Of a DNA stretch of 64,000 nt, positions 29,604-38,723 are shown one piece after another (within the stretch, counting starts at the first letter, position 1; every line of letters begins with the position of its first letter). The stretch covers positions 3,224,001-3,288,000 of the forward strand of contig CP014761.1 of NCBI GenBank assembly GCA_001647635.1, given 5' to 3'. The DNA is from Leifsonia xyli. GTDB lineage: Bacteria > Actinomycetota > Actinomycetes > Actinomycetales > Microbacteriaceae. Both the position numbers and the translations under genes were made by a program. The notes under the pieces were generated by a model. It saw only the letters and a list, made by a program, of their open reading frames with translations. It made no database searches and had not been told where the DNA came from.

Positions 29604-29711
29604 GCCGCCATTCTCCCGGGTTACGGCGTGTTTCGAGGGCGTTGCCCGCGCGCGGCGGCGCGTCTAGCCTTCTGAGGACCGCGCACCCGAAGCACCCGAA
29701 GGAGAAACGCC

Positions 29712-31034
29712 ATGACCGACGCCGCCGACTGGCAGTTCGAAACCAAGCAGATCCACGCCGGAGCTGCTCCGGACCCCGTGACCAACGCCCGGGCGACGCC
29801 GATCTACCAGACCACGTCCTACGTGTTCAACAACGCCGAGCACGCGAAGAACCTGTTCGCCCTGGCGGAGTTCGGCAACATCTACACGCGCATCCAGAAC
29901 CCGACGCAGGCCGTCGTGGAGGAGCGCGTCGCGGCCCTCGAGGGCGGCACCGGCGCTCTGCTGGTCGCGTCGGGCCAGGCCGCCGAGACCTTCGCCGTGC
30001 TCAACATCGCGCAGGCGGGCGACCACATCGTCTCCTCCAGCTCGATCTACGGCGGCACGTACAACCTGTTCAAGTACACGCTGGCGAAGCTCGGCATCGA
30101 GACCACGTTCGTCGAGAACCAGGACGACGCCGAGGAGTGGCGCCGTGCGGTCCGCCCGAACACCAAGCTGTTCTTCGCGGAGACCATCGGCAACCCGAAG
30201 ATCAACATCCTCGACATCGCGCTCGTCGCCGACGTCGCGCACGAGGCCGGCGTTCCGCTGATCGTGGACAACACGATCGCGACCCCGTACCTCATCCGCC
30301 CCTTCGAGTCCGGCGCCGACATCGTCATCCACTCGGCCACCAAGTTCCTCGGCGGCCACGGCACTGTCATCGGCGGCGTGATCGTCGACGGCGGGAAGTT
30401 CGAGTGGTCGAAGAACGTCGAGAAGTTCCCGGGCCTCACCGAGCCGGACCCGTCGTACCACGGCGCCAGCTACACCGCCGCGGTCGGCGACGGCCTCGCC
30501 TACATCATCAAGGCGCGCGTCCAGCTGCTCCGCGACCTCGGCTCGGCCATCGCGCCCGCGAGCGCGTGGCAGCTCATCCAGGGCATCGAGACCCTGTCGC
30601 TGCGCGTCGAGCGTCACACGCAGAACGCGCAGGAGATCGCGGAGTTCCTCGAGGCGCACCCCGATGTCGCCTCGGTGAACTACTCGGGCCTGCCCACGAG
30701 CCCCTGGTACGCGGCCGCCAACAAGTACGCCCCCAAGGGCGTCGGCGCGGTGCTGTCGTTCGAGCTCAAGGGCGGCGTGGACGCGGGAGCGGCTCTGGTC
30801 GACAGCCTGAAGCTGTTCAGCCACCTCGCCAACATCGGCGACGTGCGCAGCCTCGTCATCCACCCGGCCTCGACCACGCACTCGCAGCTCACCCCCGAGC
30901 AGCAGCTGACCGCGGGCGTCACCCCGGGTCTCGTCCGCCTCTCCGTGGGCCTCGAGAACATCGACGACCTCAAGGCGGACCTGTCAGCGGGCCTCGCCGC
31001 CGCCCGCTCCGTCGCGGAGGCGGCGCGCGCGTAA
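29712..31034 (+). CDS. metY: O-acetylhomoserine sulfhydrylase
   Basis: PLP enzyme of 440 residues making homocysteine from O-acetylhomoserine and sulfide. It begins FETKQIHAGAAPDP, has YTRIQNPT, and PLP Lys211 in HSATKFLGGHGT; the length is that of MetY rather than cystathionine enzymes (about 380-400). With MetX it gives the direct sulfhydrylation route. GAAGGAG precedes ATG 29712. A TAGCCT box near 29666 may be the -10 of its promoter. It ends in a strong terminator. Confidence 0.94.
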   Translation: MTDAADWQFETKQIHAGAAPDPVTNARATPIYQTTSYVFNNAEHAKNLFALAEFGNIYTRIQNPTQAVVEERVAALEGGTGALLVASGQAAETFAVLNIAQAGDHIVSSSSIYGGTYNLFKYTLAKLGIETTFVENQDDAEEWRRAVRPNTKLFFAETIGNPKINILDIALVADVAHEAGVPLIVDNTIATPYLIRPFESGADIVIHSATKFLGGHGTVIGGVIVDGGKFEWSKNVEKFPGLTEPDPSYHGASYTAAVGDGLAYIIKARVQLLRDLGSAIAPASAWQLIQGIETLSLRVERHTQNAQEIAEFLEAHPDVASVNYSGLPTSPWYAAANKYAPKGVGAVLSFELKGGVDAGAALVDSLKLFSHLANIGDVRSLVIHPASTTHSQLTPEQQLTAGVTPGLVRLSVGLENIDDLKADLSAGLAAARSVAEAARA

Positions 31035-31043
31035 GCGATGTCA

Positions 31044-31080
31044 CGAAGGGCCCGGCGGGAAGCTCCCGCCGGGCCCTTCG
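31044..31080. terminator. Terminator after metY
   Basis: A perfect 17-bp stem (CGAAGGGCCCGGCGGGA with its complement, AGC loop) lies between the convergent metY and nucleotidyltransferase genes. Its symmetry lets it serve both strands. Confidence 0.8.
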
Positions 31081-31095
31081 GCATTCTCACCTCGG

Positions 31096-31887
31096 TCAGC
31101 TCTCCGCCACCGCCACGCACTTCCGCAGGAGCTCCACCGCTTCTCGTCCGTCGCCCGCGGTGAACTCCTGAGGCTCACCCGCGCGGTCGCGTACGACCCG
31201 CTCCAACAGCTCGGCGTGCTCCGGCCAGCGCTCGGCCGCGTAAGAGGCAGCCGCGGTCTTGGACACGACCTCGCCCGTCTCGATCGTCGCGACGAGGCGG
31301 ATCGGCCCGAGCGCCACCCAGCGCACCGTCTCCGCGCGGATCGGCCCGTCGTCCGGGCGGTCGGCGATCTCGCGTTCGAGGCCGTCGCCGATGCCCTGCC
31401 AGTAGTCCTGCAGGTTCTGCCGCGAGAAGGCGACCACCCCCTCGGCCGCCTTGGGGTGCCGATCGGCGACGGGCGACCAGATCACGTCGCCGCCGTCGAC
31501 GATCCCCTGCACCCCCGACTCCAGCTCCCGCCAGGTGATCCAGCTGAGCTGCGCCCCGGGCAGCTGGGAGACGAGCACCCCCTCCACCACCTGCGGCGCG
31601 GTCTCGATGACGTCCGGCCCCCGCGCGATCTCGGACTCGGTGAGGTACACGCCGTCGATGTGCGGGTCGGAGGCGGCGTGGAGCTCCGCGAGCGCCGGCA
31701 GGTCGTCCACCGGGTCGCGCGTGACGACGAAGACGACGTCGATGTCGCTGACGCCGGGATGCCAGTCCCCGGCCACCGCTGAGCCGGTCACCACCGCGCG
31801 GCTCACCAGGCCGGGGGCGAGACGTCTCTGCTCCAGCAGGAACTGCGTGAGCGCGTCGGCGACGGGGGCGGGGAGCTGCTCGGGCAT
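31096..31887 (-). CDS. Nucleotidyltransferase, AadA-like (DUF4111)
   Basis: Protein of 263 residues. The nucleotidyltransferase motif is VTGSAVAGDWHPGVSDIDVVFV (Gly-Ser followed by Asp-x-Asp), and the helical C-terminal domain has the WVALGPIRLVATIETGEVVSKTAA region of AadA/DUF4111-type aminoglycoside adenylyltransferases. It may modify an aminoglycoside, or another substrate; sequence cannot say which. Start ATG 31887 is 2 bases after the MFS stop, so both form an operon with the transporter first. Confidence 0.75.
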   Translation of the reverse strand: MPEQLPAPVADALTQFLLEQRRLAPGLVSRAVVTGSAVAGDWHPGVSDIDVVFVVTRDPVDDLPALAELHAASDPHIDGVYLTESEIARGPDVIETAPQVVEGVLVSQLPGAQLSWITWRELESGVQGIVDGGDVIWSPVADRHPKAAEGVVAFSRQNLQDYWQGIGDGLEREIADRPDDGPIRAETVRWVALGPIRLVATIETGEVVSKTAAASYAAERWPEHAELLERVVRDRAGEPQEFTAGDGREAVELLRKCVAVAES

Positions 31888-31889
31888 GG

Positions 31890-33350
31890 TCACTCCAAGG
31901 CGGGTTCGGTGTCCGCGAACGCGAGCCGCGGCACGAAGAAGAGGAGCACCGCGGCGACGAGCGCGCCGAGGCCGCAGATGGTCCACACGATCATGTAGCC
32001 GAAGAGGCTGGCGGCCGTGGCGGTCACCGTGGCCGCGCCGGTGAGCAGCACCACGCCGAACACCGCCGAGGCGAAGGATCCGCCGACCGTCTTGGTGGTG
32101 TTCGTCAGCGCCGTGGCGACACCGGTCTGCCCGCGCGGGGCGGCGGCCGCCGCGGCGGCGGGAAGCGCCCCGACGAGTGCGCCCGACCCGATCCCGGCGA
32201 CGGCCATGTTGAGGAAGACCTCCCACGTCTGCAGGTGGAAGGGCAAGAACATCAGGTACCCGATCGCGACCAGGAACGACGCGCCGATCAGGGTCACGCG
32301 CGGCGTCAGCCACGACGACACCAGCGGGAACAGCAGCGCCCCGACGATCATCGAGATCAGGTACGCGCCGATCAGGATGCTGCGCTGCCCGGCCGAGAGC
32401 CCGAGCCCGTAGCCGTTCGCCGGGTCGGTGCCCGCGTACGTGCTGAGCGGCGCCTGCGCGCCGAGCAGGCTGATCCCGATCAGGCCGGCGGTGAGCTGCA
32501 CCGGCCACATCGCCGGGCTCCGCAGCACGCGCAGGTCGATCGCCGGGTCTGCCTGCTTCAGCTCCCAGCGCCCGAACGGGATGAACGCCAGGATGCCGAG
32601 CAGGATGAGCCCCCAGACCCACCAGGTGCCGACCCCGTTGAGCCGCAGGAAGGTCAGACCGGAGGTGATCAGCAGCAGGCCGAGGGCGAGGAGCGAGAAC
32701 CCGATCCCATCGAGCGAGCGGCCGGGCACGGGCTCCGACTCGGGCACCCCGAACAGGATCGCGAAGAAGACCAGGCTCACCGCGACGGCCGGGACCATGA
32801 GGGTGACGGTGACATTCCCGCCGAGCGCCTCGAACAGCAGGCCGGCGCCGATCGCGCCCACGATGGCGCCCGCCTCCAGGGCGACGACGAGAAGACCGGC
32901 GGCACGCCGCGTCCGGGACGCCGCCGTCCCGCTCCTCCGGCCGCGGTCGAAGATGAGGGCGACCTCCAGCGGCAGCCAGACCACGTAGAAGCCCTGCAGC
33001 GCGAACGCCACGAGGTAGGTGACGAAGTCGCCGGAGAACGCGAGGGCCCAGCTGGCCAGAGCCGTGAGCAGCGTCGCGATGAGGAGGATGCGCTTGTGCC
33101 CGAACATGTCGCCGAGCTTCGCGAGCACGGGCACGACCAGCGCGGAGAGCAGCAGCTGGGCCGCCTCGAACCAGTTGTAGTCGGCGTCGTGGATGCCCAG
33201 ATGCTTCACGATGTCGGAGATCAGCGGGACGTAGTAGCCCTGCAGGATGCCGCTGGTCAGCTCGACGAGCGCCAGCCAGCCGATGAGGGCGGCGGTGGCG
33301 CCGATCGCGACCGTCGCCCGGCGCTGGGTCGACGTCTTCTCCGAGGTCAT
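31890..33350 (-). CDS. MFS transporter, DHA2-like
   Basis: Fourteen-segment permease of 486 residues. It has a long hydrophobic series and the loop 2-3 motif KLGDMFGHKRILL. LALQGFYVVWLPLEVALIFDRGRR is typical of a subgroup of actinobacterial DHA2 exporters. Divergent from the phosphoribosyltransferase gene, 42 bases away, and co-transcribed with the AadA-like gene. Substrate unknown. Confidence 0.85.
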   Translation of the reverse strand: MTSEKTSTQRRATVAIGATAALIGWLALVELTSGILQGYYVPLISDIVKHLGIHDADYNWFEAAQLLLSALVVPVLAKLGDMFGHKRILLIATLLTALASWALAFSGDFVTYLVAFALQGFYVVWLPLEVALIFDRGRRSGTAASRTRRAAGLLVVALEAGAIVGAIGAGLLFEALGGNVTVTLMVPAVAVSLVFFAILFGVPESEPVPGRSLDGIGFSLLALGLLLITSGLTFLRLNGVGTWWVWGLILLGILAFIPFGRWELKQADPAIDLRVLRSPAMWPVQLTAGLIGISLLGAQAPLSTYAGTDPANGYGLGLSAGQRSILIGAYLISMIVGALLFPLVSSWLTPRVTLIGASFLVAIGYLMFLPFHLQTWEVFLNMAVAGIGSGALVGALPAAAAAAAPRGQTGVATALTNTTKTVGGSFASAVFGVVLLTGAATVTATAASLFGYMIVWTICGLGALVAAVLLFFVPRLAFADTEPALE

Positions 33351-33392
33351 GCGCGGATGCTAACACCCGCGCCGCCCCGGTACGGTAGATGG

Positions 33393-33914
33393 ATGGCCAG
33401 CGAACTCGACGATTCCGGAGCAGACGTCCTTCAGGAGACGGAACGGGAGGTCCTGGGCTGGCTCGAATTCGGTGAGGCGTCCCGCCACCTCGCGGGCGAG
33501 GTGGTCGAGTCGGGCTACGAGCCGGACATGGTCGTCGCCATCGCGCGCGGCGGTCTGCTGCTCGCCGGAGCCATCTCGTACGCCCTCGGCATCAAGGCCT
33601 GCGGCGCGCTGAACGTCGAGTTCTACACGGGGGTGGACTCGCGTCTTCCCGAGCCGGTCGTCCTGCCTCCGATGCTCGACTCGGCCGCGCTGGAGGCCAA
33701 GCGCGTGCTCCTGGTGGACGACGTGTCCGACTCCGGCCGGACGCTCGCCATGGTCGTCGACCTCATCTCCGCCTCCGGCGCCGATGTCCGCACCGTGTGC
33801 CTCTACTCGAAGCCGCGGACCGTCCTCGAGCCCGACTTCGTCTGGCGCCGCACCGACCGCTGGATCACCTTCCCGTGGTCCGCGCTCCCGCCGGTGACCG
33901 CCGCGACGCACTGA
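33393..33914 (+). CDS. Phosphoribosyltransferase
   Basis: Type I PRTase fold of 173 residues. The PRPP-binding motif is [15 protein letters not shown], preceded by [18 protein letters not shown]. The short hood resembles hypoxanthine/xanthine phosphoribosyltransferases of Gpt type, so purine salvage is likely but the base is not fixed. ATG 33393 follows TACGGT (33381-33386) by 6 bases, a leaderless pattern. ung follows after 7 bases. Confidence 0.87.
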   Translation: MASELDDSGADVLQETEREVLGWLEFGEASRHLAGEVVESGYEPDMVVAIARGGLLLAGAISYALGIKACGALNVEFYTGVDSRLPEPVVLPPMLDSAALEAKRVLLVDDVSDSGRTLAMVVDLISASGADVRTVCLYSKPRTVLEPDFVWRRTDRWITFPWSALPPVTAATH

Positions 33915-33921
33915 CGCCGCC

Positions 33922-34614
33922 GTGGCCAAGACGCTGGCGGAGCTCGCCGCCGACGGTTCGATGGATGCCGGCTGGGCTCAGGCGCTCGAGCCCGTCGCCG
34001 ACCGGATCGCCGCGATGGGGGAGTTCCTGCGCGCCGAGGTCGCGGCCGGGCGCCCGTACCTCCCGGCGGGCGAGAACGTCCTGCGTGCCTTCCGCGCACC
34101 GCTCGCGGACATCCGGGTGCTGATCGTCGGGCAGGACCCGTATCCGACTCCCGGGCATCCCATCGGGCTGTCGTTCGCGGTCGAACGGCACGTGCGCCCG
34201 CTGCCGGGCAGCCTCCGGAACATCTACAAGGAGCTGCGCGACGACCTCGGCGTCACACCTCCGCCGCACGGCGACCTGAGCGGCTGGTCTTCGAGCGGGG
34301 TCATGCTGCTCAACCGCGTCCTCACGGTCCGTCCCGGCGAGCCGGCGTCGCACCGCGGCAAGGGCTGGGAGGAGGTCACCGAGCACGCCATCCGCTCGCT
34401 GGTCGCCCGCGGCCGCCCCTTCGTATCCATCCTGTGGGGCCGCCACGCGGCGACGCTGAAGCCCCTCCTCGGCGGCAACCCGGTCATCGAGTCGCCGCAT
34501 CCCAGCCCCTTGTCGGCCTCGCGCGGCTTCTTCGGGTCCAAGCCGTTCTCCCGTGCGAATGCGCTGCTCGAACGCGTGGGCGAGAAGCCGGTCGACTGGA
34601 CGTTGGATCCGTAA
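33922..34614 (+). CDS. ung: Uracil-DNA glycosylase, family 1
   Basis: DNA repair enzyme of 230 residues that removes uracil from DNA. Motifs: [18 protein letters not shown] with the catalytic Asp, [11 protein letters not shown], and [21 protein letters not shown] with the catalytic His and Leu loop. GTG start, 7 bases after the phosphoribosyltransferase stop. Confidence 0.95.
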   Translation: MAKTLAELAADGSMDAGWAQALEPVADRIAAMGEFLRAEVAAGRPYLPAGENVLRAFRAPLADIRVLIVGQDPYPTPGHPIGLSFAVERHVRPLPGSLRNIYKELRDDLGVTPPPHGDLSGWSSSGVMLLNRVLTVRPGEPASHRGKGWEEVTEHAIRSLVARGRPFVSILWGRHAATLKPLLGGNPVIESPHPSPLSASRGFFGSKPFSRANALLERVGEKPVDWTLDP

Positions 34615-34649
34615 CCCGGCGGCAACACGCACGACGTACTCTGGAAGGC

Positions 34650-35228
34650 GTGCTGGAAGAGGAATACCAGGAGCGCCGCGTCCTGCCGCGGCACCTGCGC
34701 AAACAGGAGGCGCCGGAGGCGCCGTTCGAGTACGCCATCCGCGACGCCGAGCCGGCCGACCTCCCGCACGTCCGCGAAATCTACAACCACTACGTCGCCA
34801 ACAGCACCGTCACGTTCGACGAGGACGCGATGACGCTGCGCGAGTGGAAGAGCAAGTACGCCTACCTCAAGAAGCTCGGGATGCCGTTCATCGTCGCGGT
34901 GTCGCCGACCGGCCAGCTCCTCGGCTACGCGCTCGTGTCGCCGTGGAAGCAGAAGCGCGCGTACCGCTTCACGGTCGAGAACTCGATCTACCTCGGCGCC
35001 GCGTCCACGGGCAAGGGGCTCGGGACCGTGCTGATGCAGGCGCTGATCGACAAGTCCAAGGAGGCGGGCCTCAAGGAGATGATCGCGGTCATCGCCGACA
35101 AGGGCGCCGAGGCGTCGATCAAGATGCACGAGAACTTCGGCTTCACCGAGATCGGCCGCATGGGCCGCGTCGGCTACAAGTTCGACCGGTGGCTCGGCAC
35201 GGTGCTGATGCAGAAGTCGCTCAAGTAG
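34650..35228 (+). CDS. GNAT acetyltransferase, phosphinothricin acetyltransferase-like
   Basis: Protein of 192 residues with a GNAT domain from about residue 27. AEPADLPHVREIYNHYVANSTVTFDED is the usual start of the PAT/Bar-like family, and ASTGKGLGTVLMQALID is the acetyl-CoA-binding loop (the Q/RxxGxG/A motif appears as GKGLG). An N-terminal 26-residue charged extension is present. The GTG at 34650 follows TACTCT (34637-34642) by 7 bases, again leaderless-like. The substrate may be a Met-analogue or phosphinothricin-like amine; unknown. Confidence 0.87.
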   Translation: MLEEEYQERRVLPRHLRKQEAPEAPFEYAIRDAEPADLPHVREIYNHYVANSTVTFDEDAMTLREWKSKYAYLKKLGMPFIVAVSPTGQLLGYALVSPWKQKRAYRFTVENSIYLGAASTGKGLGTVLMQALIDKSKEAGLKEMIAVIADKGAEASIKMHENFGFTEIGRMGRVGYKFDRWLGTVLMQKSLK

Positions 35229-35265
35229 CGGCGGGTCGCGGCTAACCGGCGCTAGGCTCCCTCCC

Positions 35266-35820
35266 GTGACCACCGTGACCCCTGGAACCGGAGGCGCCCG
35301 GGTCGCGTCCGCCGCCCCGGCGACGCCCGCGAACCTGCCGCTGCGCAAGCGTCCGTTCGACATCTTCTTCATCGTGATGTTCTCGCTGTTCATCGTGACG
35401 TGCATCATCAGCGACGCGATCCCGACCCTCGGCATCCCGCAGACCGCCACGACGACGAACATCCTCGCCCAGTGGAACTACACGTACTCGTCGCAGTACG
35501 ACCCGCTCTACATGCACGAGCCGCTCTGGCTGCGGTTCATCACCGGCACCAGCGCCTTCATCTATCTGCCGTTCTACGTGCTGCTGATCGTCTGCCTGGT
35601 GAAGGGCTTCAACTGGATCCAGCTGTTCGCCGTGATCTACGCGACCATGATCATCAGCCTGACGGCCATCCCGATCTTCGGGGTCGAGTTCTTCGGCCCG
35701 GTCGGAGACCGCACGCCCAACCCGATCGTGTTCCTGCTGTACAACGGGCCGTACGTGCTCGTCCCCCTGCTGCTGCTCATCCGGATGCGGAAGCCGCTGC
35801 CGTTCACGAGGAGGTTCTGA
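35266..35820 (+). CDS. EXPERA-domain membrane protein
   Basis: Membrane protein of 184 residues with four segments. RPFDIFFIVMFSLFIVTCIISD, then YMHEPLWLRFITGTSAFIYLPFYVLLIV and YNGPYVLVPLLLLIRM, match the EXPERA domain (sterol isomerase/TMEM97-like fold). Bacterial function unknown. GTG 35266 lies 7 bases after TAGGCT (35253-35258), leaderless pattern. The stop overlaps the next small gene. Confidence 0.8.
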   Translation: MTTVTPGTGGARVASAAPATPANLPLRKRPFDIFFIVMFSLFIVTCIISDAIPTLGIPQTATTTNILAQWNYTYSSQYDPLYMHEPLWLRFITGTSAFIYLPFYVLLIVCLVKGFNWIQLFAVIYATMIISLTAIPIFGVEFFGPVGDRTPNPIVFLLYNGPYVLVPLLLLIRMRKPLPFTRRF

Positions 35821-36050
35821 TGCCGCTGCTGGAAGACCTGACCGTCTACGAGGACGGCGACCGCTACGACGTGTACGACCACTCCTTCCCCGATGAGGAC
35901 GCCGCGCTCGGCCGCGGCCGGCTCCTCGGGTCGGTCGTCATCACGCCGGAGGGGGAGTACGTTCCCAGCGGGGACGGCGCCCGCTTCGAGTGGATCGCCC
36001 CGGCGCACACGCTCGACGACGCACTCGCTGCGTTCGTGGGATCGGCGTAG
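35820..36050 (+). CDS. Small acidic hypothetical protein
   Basis: Protein of 76 residues, acidic and soluble, with no recognised domain. Its ATG overlaps the EXPERA gene stop (TGATG), so it is co-translated. It has high third-position GC and continuous coding use. Function unknown. Confidence 0.75.
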   Translation: MPLLEDLTVYEDGDRYDVYDHSFPDEDAALGRGRLLGSVVITPEGEYVPSGDGARFEWIAPAHTLDDALAAFVGSA

Positions 36051-36066
36051 GCGCGGCGGCCGACGC

Positions 36067-36402
36067 TCAGGCCGGGTGCTTCGCGCCGAGCTCGAGCAGC
36101 CCGACGCCGCCGACCACGAGCACCAGGCCCGCGATCTGCAGCCACGTGAGCGACTCCTTGAAGAACACCCACGAGATGATCGCGATCGCGGCGACGCCGA
36201 CGGCCGACCAGATCGCGTAGGCGATCCCCAGCGGCACGCCGCGCCCGAGGGCGAGCGAGAGCGCGAAGAAGGATGCGACATAGCCGACCACGACGATCAC
36301 GAACGCCCACCATCGGGCGTTCTCACCCGTGGTGAATTTCAGGAACGTGGTCGCGACGACCTCGGTCGCGATGGCGACGGCGAGGTAGAGATAGCCCAGC
36401 AC
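36067..36402 (-). CDS. Small multidrug resistance (SMR) efflux protein
   Basis: Four-helix inner membrane protein of 111 residues. It has the SMR pattern, including Glu14 (AIATEVVATTFLK), the essential proton/drug site of EmrE, and GIAYAIWSAVGVAAI in segment 3. ATG start at 36402. It may work as a homodimer exporting quaternary cations or guanidinium. Only one SMR gene is present, so no heterodimer partner is seen. Confidence 0.92.
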   Translation of the reverse strand: MLGYLYLAVAIATEVVATTFLKFTTGENARWWAFVIVVVGYVASFFALSLALGRGVPLGIAYAIWSAVGVAAIAIISWVFFKESLTWLQIAGLVLVVGGVGLLELGAKHPA

Positions 36403-36539
36403 AGGTTCACGTTAGCGGTCGGCTATGAGTTCACCGCACGTCCCGTCGGCGGTTGCGGCTGCGTCCTAGCCTGAGGGACGACGACATCGTCGGACGGAGC
36501 GGATGCCGCGCCGGCCGAGTGAGGCCGATGGCATGAAAC

Positions 36540-36570
36540 CGTGGCCGGGAGCGTGAAGCTCCCGGCCACG
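36540..36570 (-). terminator. Terminator after the ABC permease gene
   Basis: CGTGGCCGGGAGC and GCTCCCGGCCACG form a perfect 13-bp stem with a GTGAA loop, 12 bases beyond the permease stop on the minus strand. In that direction it is followed by a short T-containing stretch. Confidence 0.7.
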
Positions 36571-36581
36571 TCCATGTCGGC

Positions 36582-37355
36582 TCAGCTGCGCGGCGTCGCC
36601 CGAGACAGCGCCAGGTACGCGCCCCCGGCCGCGACCGCCGTCGGGACGAGCAGCCACGCCGTCACCCCGAACGGCCCGCTCGCCGCGAACCACTCGCCGA
36701 CCGCCGGCCAGCTCTGCGTGAAGGTGATCAGCGCGATCGCCCCGACGAGGAGGAGGGCGACCACCGCTCCCGCGACGAGGATGCCGTACATCCGCCACCG
36801 CATGAACAGCGCGGCGGAGAACGCGCCGACCGCGAAGAAGAACAGCATCGAGCCGAACACCACGAACAACCGCTCACCGAGGTTCGCGCCGCCGAAATAC
36901 ACCGACGTGAACAGGTGGCCGCCGAGTCCCCAGCCGTTCGTCCACTCCTCGAGCGCCGAGAGGATGGTGAACCCGAGCGCGTAGCCGGCCGCGAGCATCA
37001 GGAAGGTGAGCCCGGAGCCGAGCGCGAAGTCCCGGCGGGTCACGCTGTAGCCCAACGCGAACGGGAAGGTCGCCGCGATCACCTGGATGGCGACCACCAG
37101 CATGTAGACGAAGATGTAGAACGCTCCGCCGCTCCACTGCGTGCCGTCCATCGCGTCGGCGCGGTCGGACGGCGCGGTGGCGGCCCAGATGATCCACCAG
37201 ATCAGCCAGTTCACCAGCCCGATGAAGCCCATGATCATGACGGGCAGGTAGATCGTCGTCCATCTGTTGACGAGGTTCAGCCGGACCACGCGCCAGATGC
37301 GTTCGCCGGCGGCCGGGGGCGCCACGAGGGCTGGGGCGGGATGTGCTGCGGTCAT
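36582..37355 (-). CDS. ABC transporter permease (exporter-type)
   Basis: Membrane subunit of 257 residues with about six segments, no signal peptide. It starts MTAAHPAPALVAPP and has YSVTRRDFALGSGLTFLMLA in the middle. It lies directly downstream of the ATPase gene (4-base overlap) and of a YtrA-type GntR regulator, as in Bacillus YtrABC-like systems. Substrate unknown; such systems often relate to envelope-acting antibiotics. Confidence 0.8.
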   Translation of the reverse strand: MTAAHPAPALVAPPAAGERIWRVVRLNLVNRWTTIYLPVMIMGFIGLVNWLIWWIIWAATAPSDRADAMDGTQWSGGAFYIFVYMLVVAIQVIAATFPFALGYSVTRRDFALGSGLTFLMLAAGYALGFTILSALEEWTNGWGLGGHLFTSVYFGGANLGERLFVVFGSMLFFFAVGAFSAALFMRWRMYGILVAGAVVALLLVGAIALITFTQSWPAVGEWFAASGPFGVTAWLLVPTAVAAGGAYLALSRATPRS

Positions 37356-38263
37356 GCGCTCTGCTCGATTCCTGTCTCGCGGATGTCGGTCTTGCGGACG
37401 ATGAGCTGCTGCAGCGACACCGGCGCGAGCTCGAGGCCCGCGGCGGCGGCCTCCGCCCGGTCGGCCGGGCCGAGCCCCGCGACGGTGACGGACGCGAGTC
37501 CGCCGAGGCCGTCGCGGTGCAGCACGTCGCGTCCGCGGACGAAGGCGTCGACGGCTCCGCGCTGCCCGACCACGGTGGTGGCGGAGGTGCGGAGCGTCTC
37601 GGCGTCCTCGTCCATCAGGATGCGTCCCTGGTCGATGACGACCACCTGCTCCAGCAGGTTGGCGACCTCGTCGATCAGGTGGGTGGAGAGCACCACCGTG
37701 CGGGGATGCTCTGCGAAGTCCTCCAGCAGCCGGTCGTAGAACAGCTGCCGGGCGACCGCGTCGAGGCCGAGGTACGGCTCGTCGAAGAAGGTGAGCGGGG
37801 CGCGGGACGCGAGGCCGACGATCACGCCGACCGCCGACAGCTGCCCGCGCGACAGCTTCTTGATGCGCCGGTCGAGCGGCACGCCGAACTCCTCGATCAG
37901 CTGGTCGGCGAAGTCGGCGTCCCAGTTCTCGAAGAACCACGGCGCGCTGCGGAAGACGTGCTTGGGCTGGAAGTCCTCCGGGTAGCGCTGGCTCTCCTTG
38001 ATGAAGCACAGGTTCTGCAGCACGCGGGCGTTCTCGGTGGGGTGCTCGCCGAAGACGCGGATGTCGCCTGCGGTCGGGAAGTCCTGCCCGGTGACGAGCT
38101 GCATCAGCGTCGTCTTGCCCGCGCCGTTGCGGCCGAGCAGACCGTGGATGCGGTTCGGCGCGATCGTGAGTGAGACGTCGTCGATCGCGGTGAACGACCC
38201 GAATCGCTTGGTGAGCCCGGCGACCTGAACGGCCGGGCCGGGGAAGGCCAGGGTGGCGCTCAT
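37352..38263 (-). CDS. ABC transporter ATPase (YtrB-like)
   Basis: ATPase of 303 residues: Walker A GRNGAGKTTL, a signature of form LSRGQLSAVGVIVGLA (the motif is LSRGQ), Walker B LTFFDEPYLGLD, and an H-loop STHLIDE. The last 80 residues are a helical extension. It is the middle gene of a gntR-ATPase-permease operon with 4-base overlaps on both sides. Confidence 0.9.
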   Translation of the reverse strand: MSATLAFPGPAVQVAGLTKRFGSFTAIDDVSLTIAPNRIHGLLGRNGAGKTTLMQLVTGQDFPTAGDIRVFGEHPTENARVLQNLCFIKESQRYPEDFQPKHVFRSAPWFFENWDADFADQLIEEFGVPLDRRIKKLSRGQLSAVGVIVGLASRAPLTFFDEPYLGLDAVARQLFYDRLLEDFAEHPRTVVLSTHLIDEVANLLEQVVVIDQGRILMDEDAETLRTSATTVVGQRGAVDAFVRGRDVLHRDGLGGLASVTVAGLGPADRAEAAAAGLELAPVSLQQLIVRKTDIRETGIEQSA

Positions 38264-38646
38264 GCGCTCAGTCCTTTCGTGGGGGACGGCGCCTCGGCGG
38301 CCGTCGCGATCATGCGGGTGAGCTGGTCGGAGTCGATGCCGAGCTTGGCCGCCTCCGCCAGCAGCGGGCGGAGGAACTCCTCCGGGAAGGCGTCGCGGCG
38401 CTTGGCGATGAGCCGCTCGCGTGCTCCCTCGGTGACGAACATGCCGATCCCCCGCTTCTTGTAGAGGATCCCCTCGTCGACCAGGAGACCCATGCCTTTG
38501 CCCGCCGTCGCGGGATTGATCCGGTGGAACGCCGCGAACTCGTTCGTCGACGGCACCTGCGTCTCGGCGGGGTAGACCCCGTCGATGATGTCGTCTTCGA
38601 GCTGTTCGGCGATCTGGACGAAGATCGGCTTGCCTTCGTCGATCAT
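38260..38646 (-). CDS. GntR-family repressor, YtrA subfamily
   Basis: Regulator of 128 residues with a winged helix (about 10-75: IFVQIAEQLEDDIIDGVYPAETQVPSTNEFAAFHRINPATAGKGMGLLVDEGILYKKRGIGMFV) and a short C-terminal helix pair typical of YtrA types. It is the first gene of the ABC operon and overlaps the ATPase start. It probably represses its own operon through the palindromes just upstream. Confidence 0.9.
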   Translation of the reverse strand: MIDEGKPIFVQIAEQLEDDIIDGVYPAETQVPSTNEFAAFHRINPATAGKGMGLLVDEGILYKKRGIGMFVTEGARERLIAKRRDAFPEEFLRPLLAEAAKLGIDSDQLTRMIATAAEAPSPTKGLSA

Positions 38647-38663
38647 CCGAGCTTCACCGGTTC

Positions 38664-38693
38664 GTTACTCATGTAACTAACCAACCAGGTTGG
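38664..38693. promoter_or_regulatory. Candidate GntR operator palindromes
   Basis: Two inverted repeats lie directly upstream of the gntR start: GTTAC-TCAT-GTAAC (38664-38677) and CCAACC-A-GGTTGG (38681-38693). They sit between gntR and the divergent hydrolase gene, so one regulator could affect both. Confidence 0.5.
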
Positions 38694-38723
38694 GTGGGCC
38701 GATGTCAAGAAGGAATTCACGTC

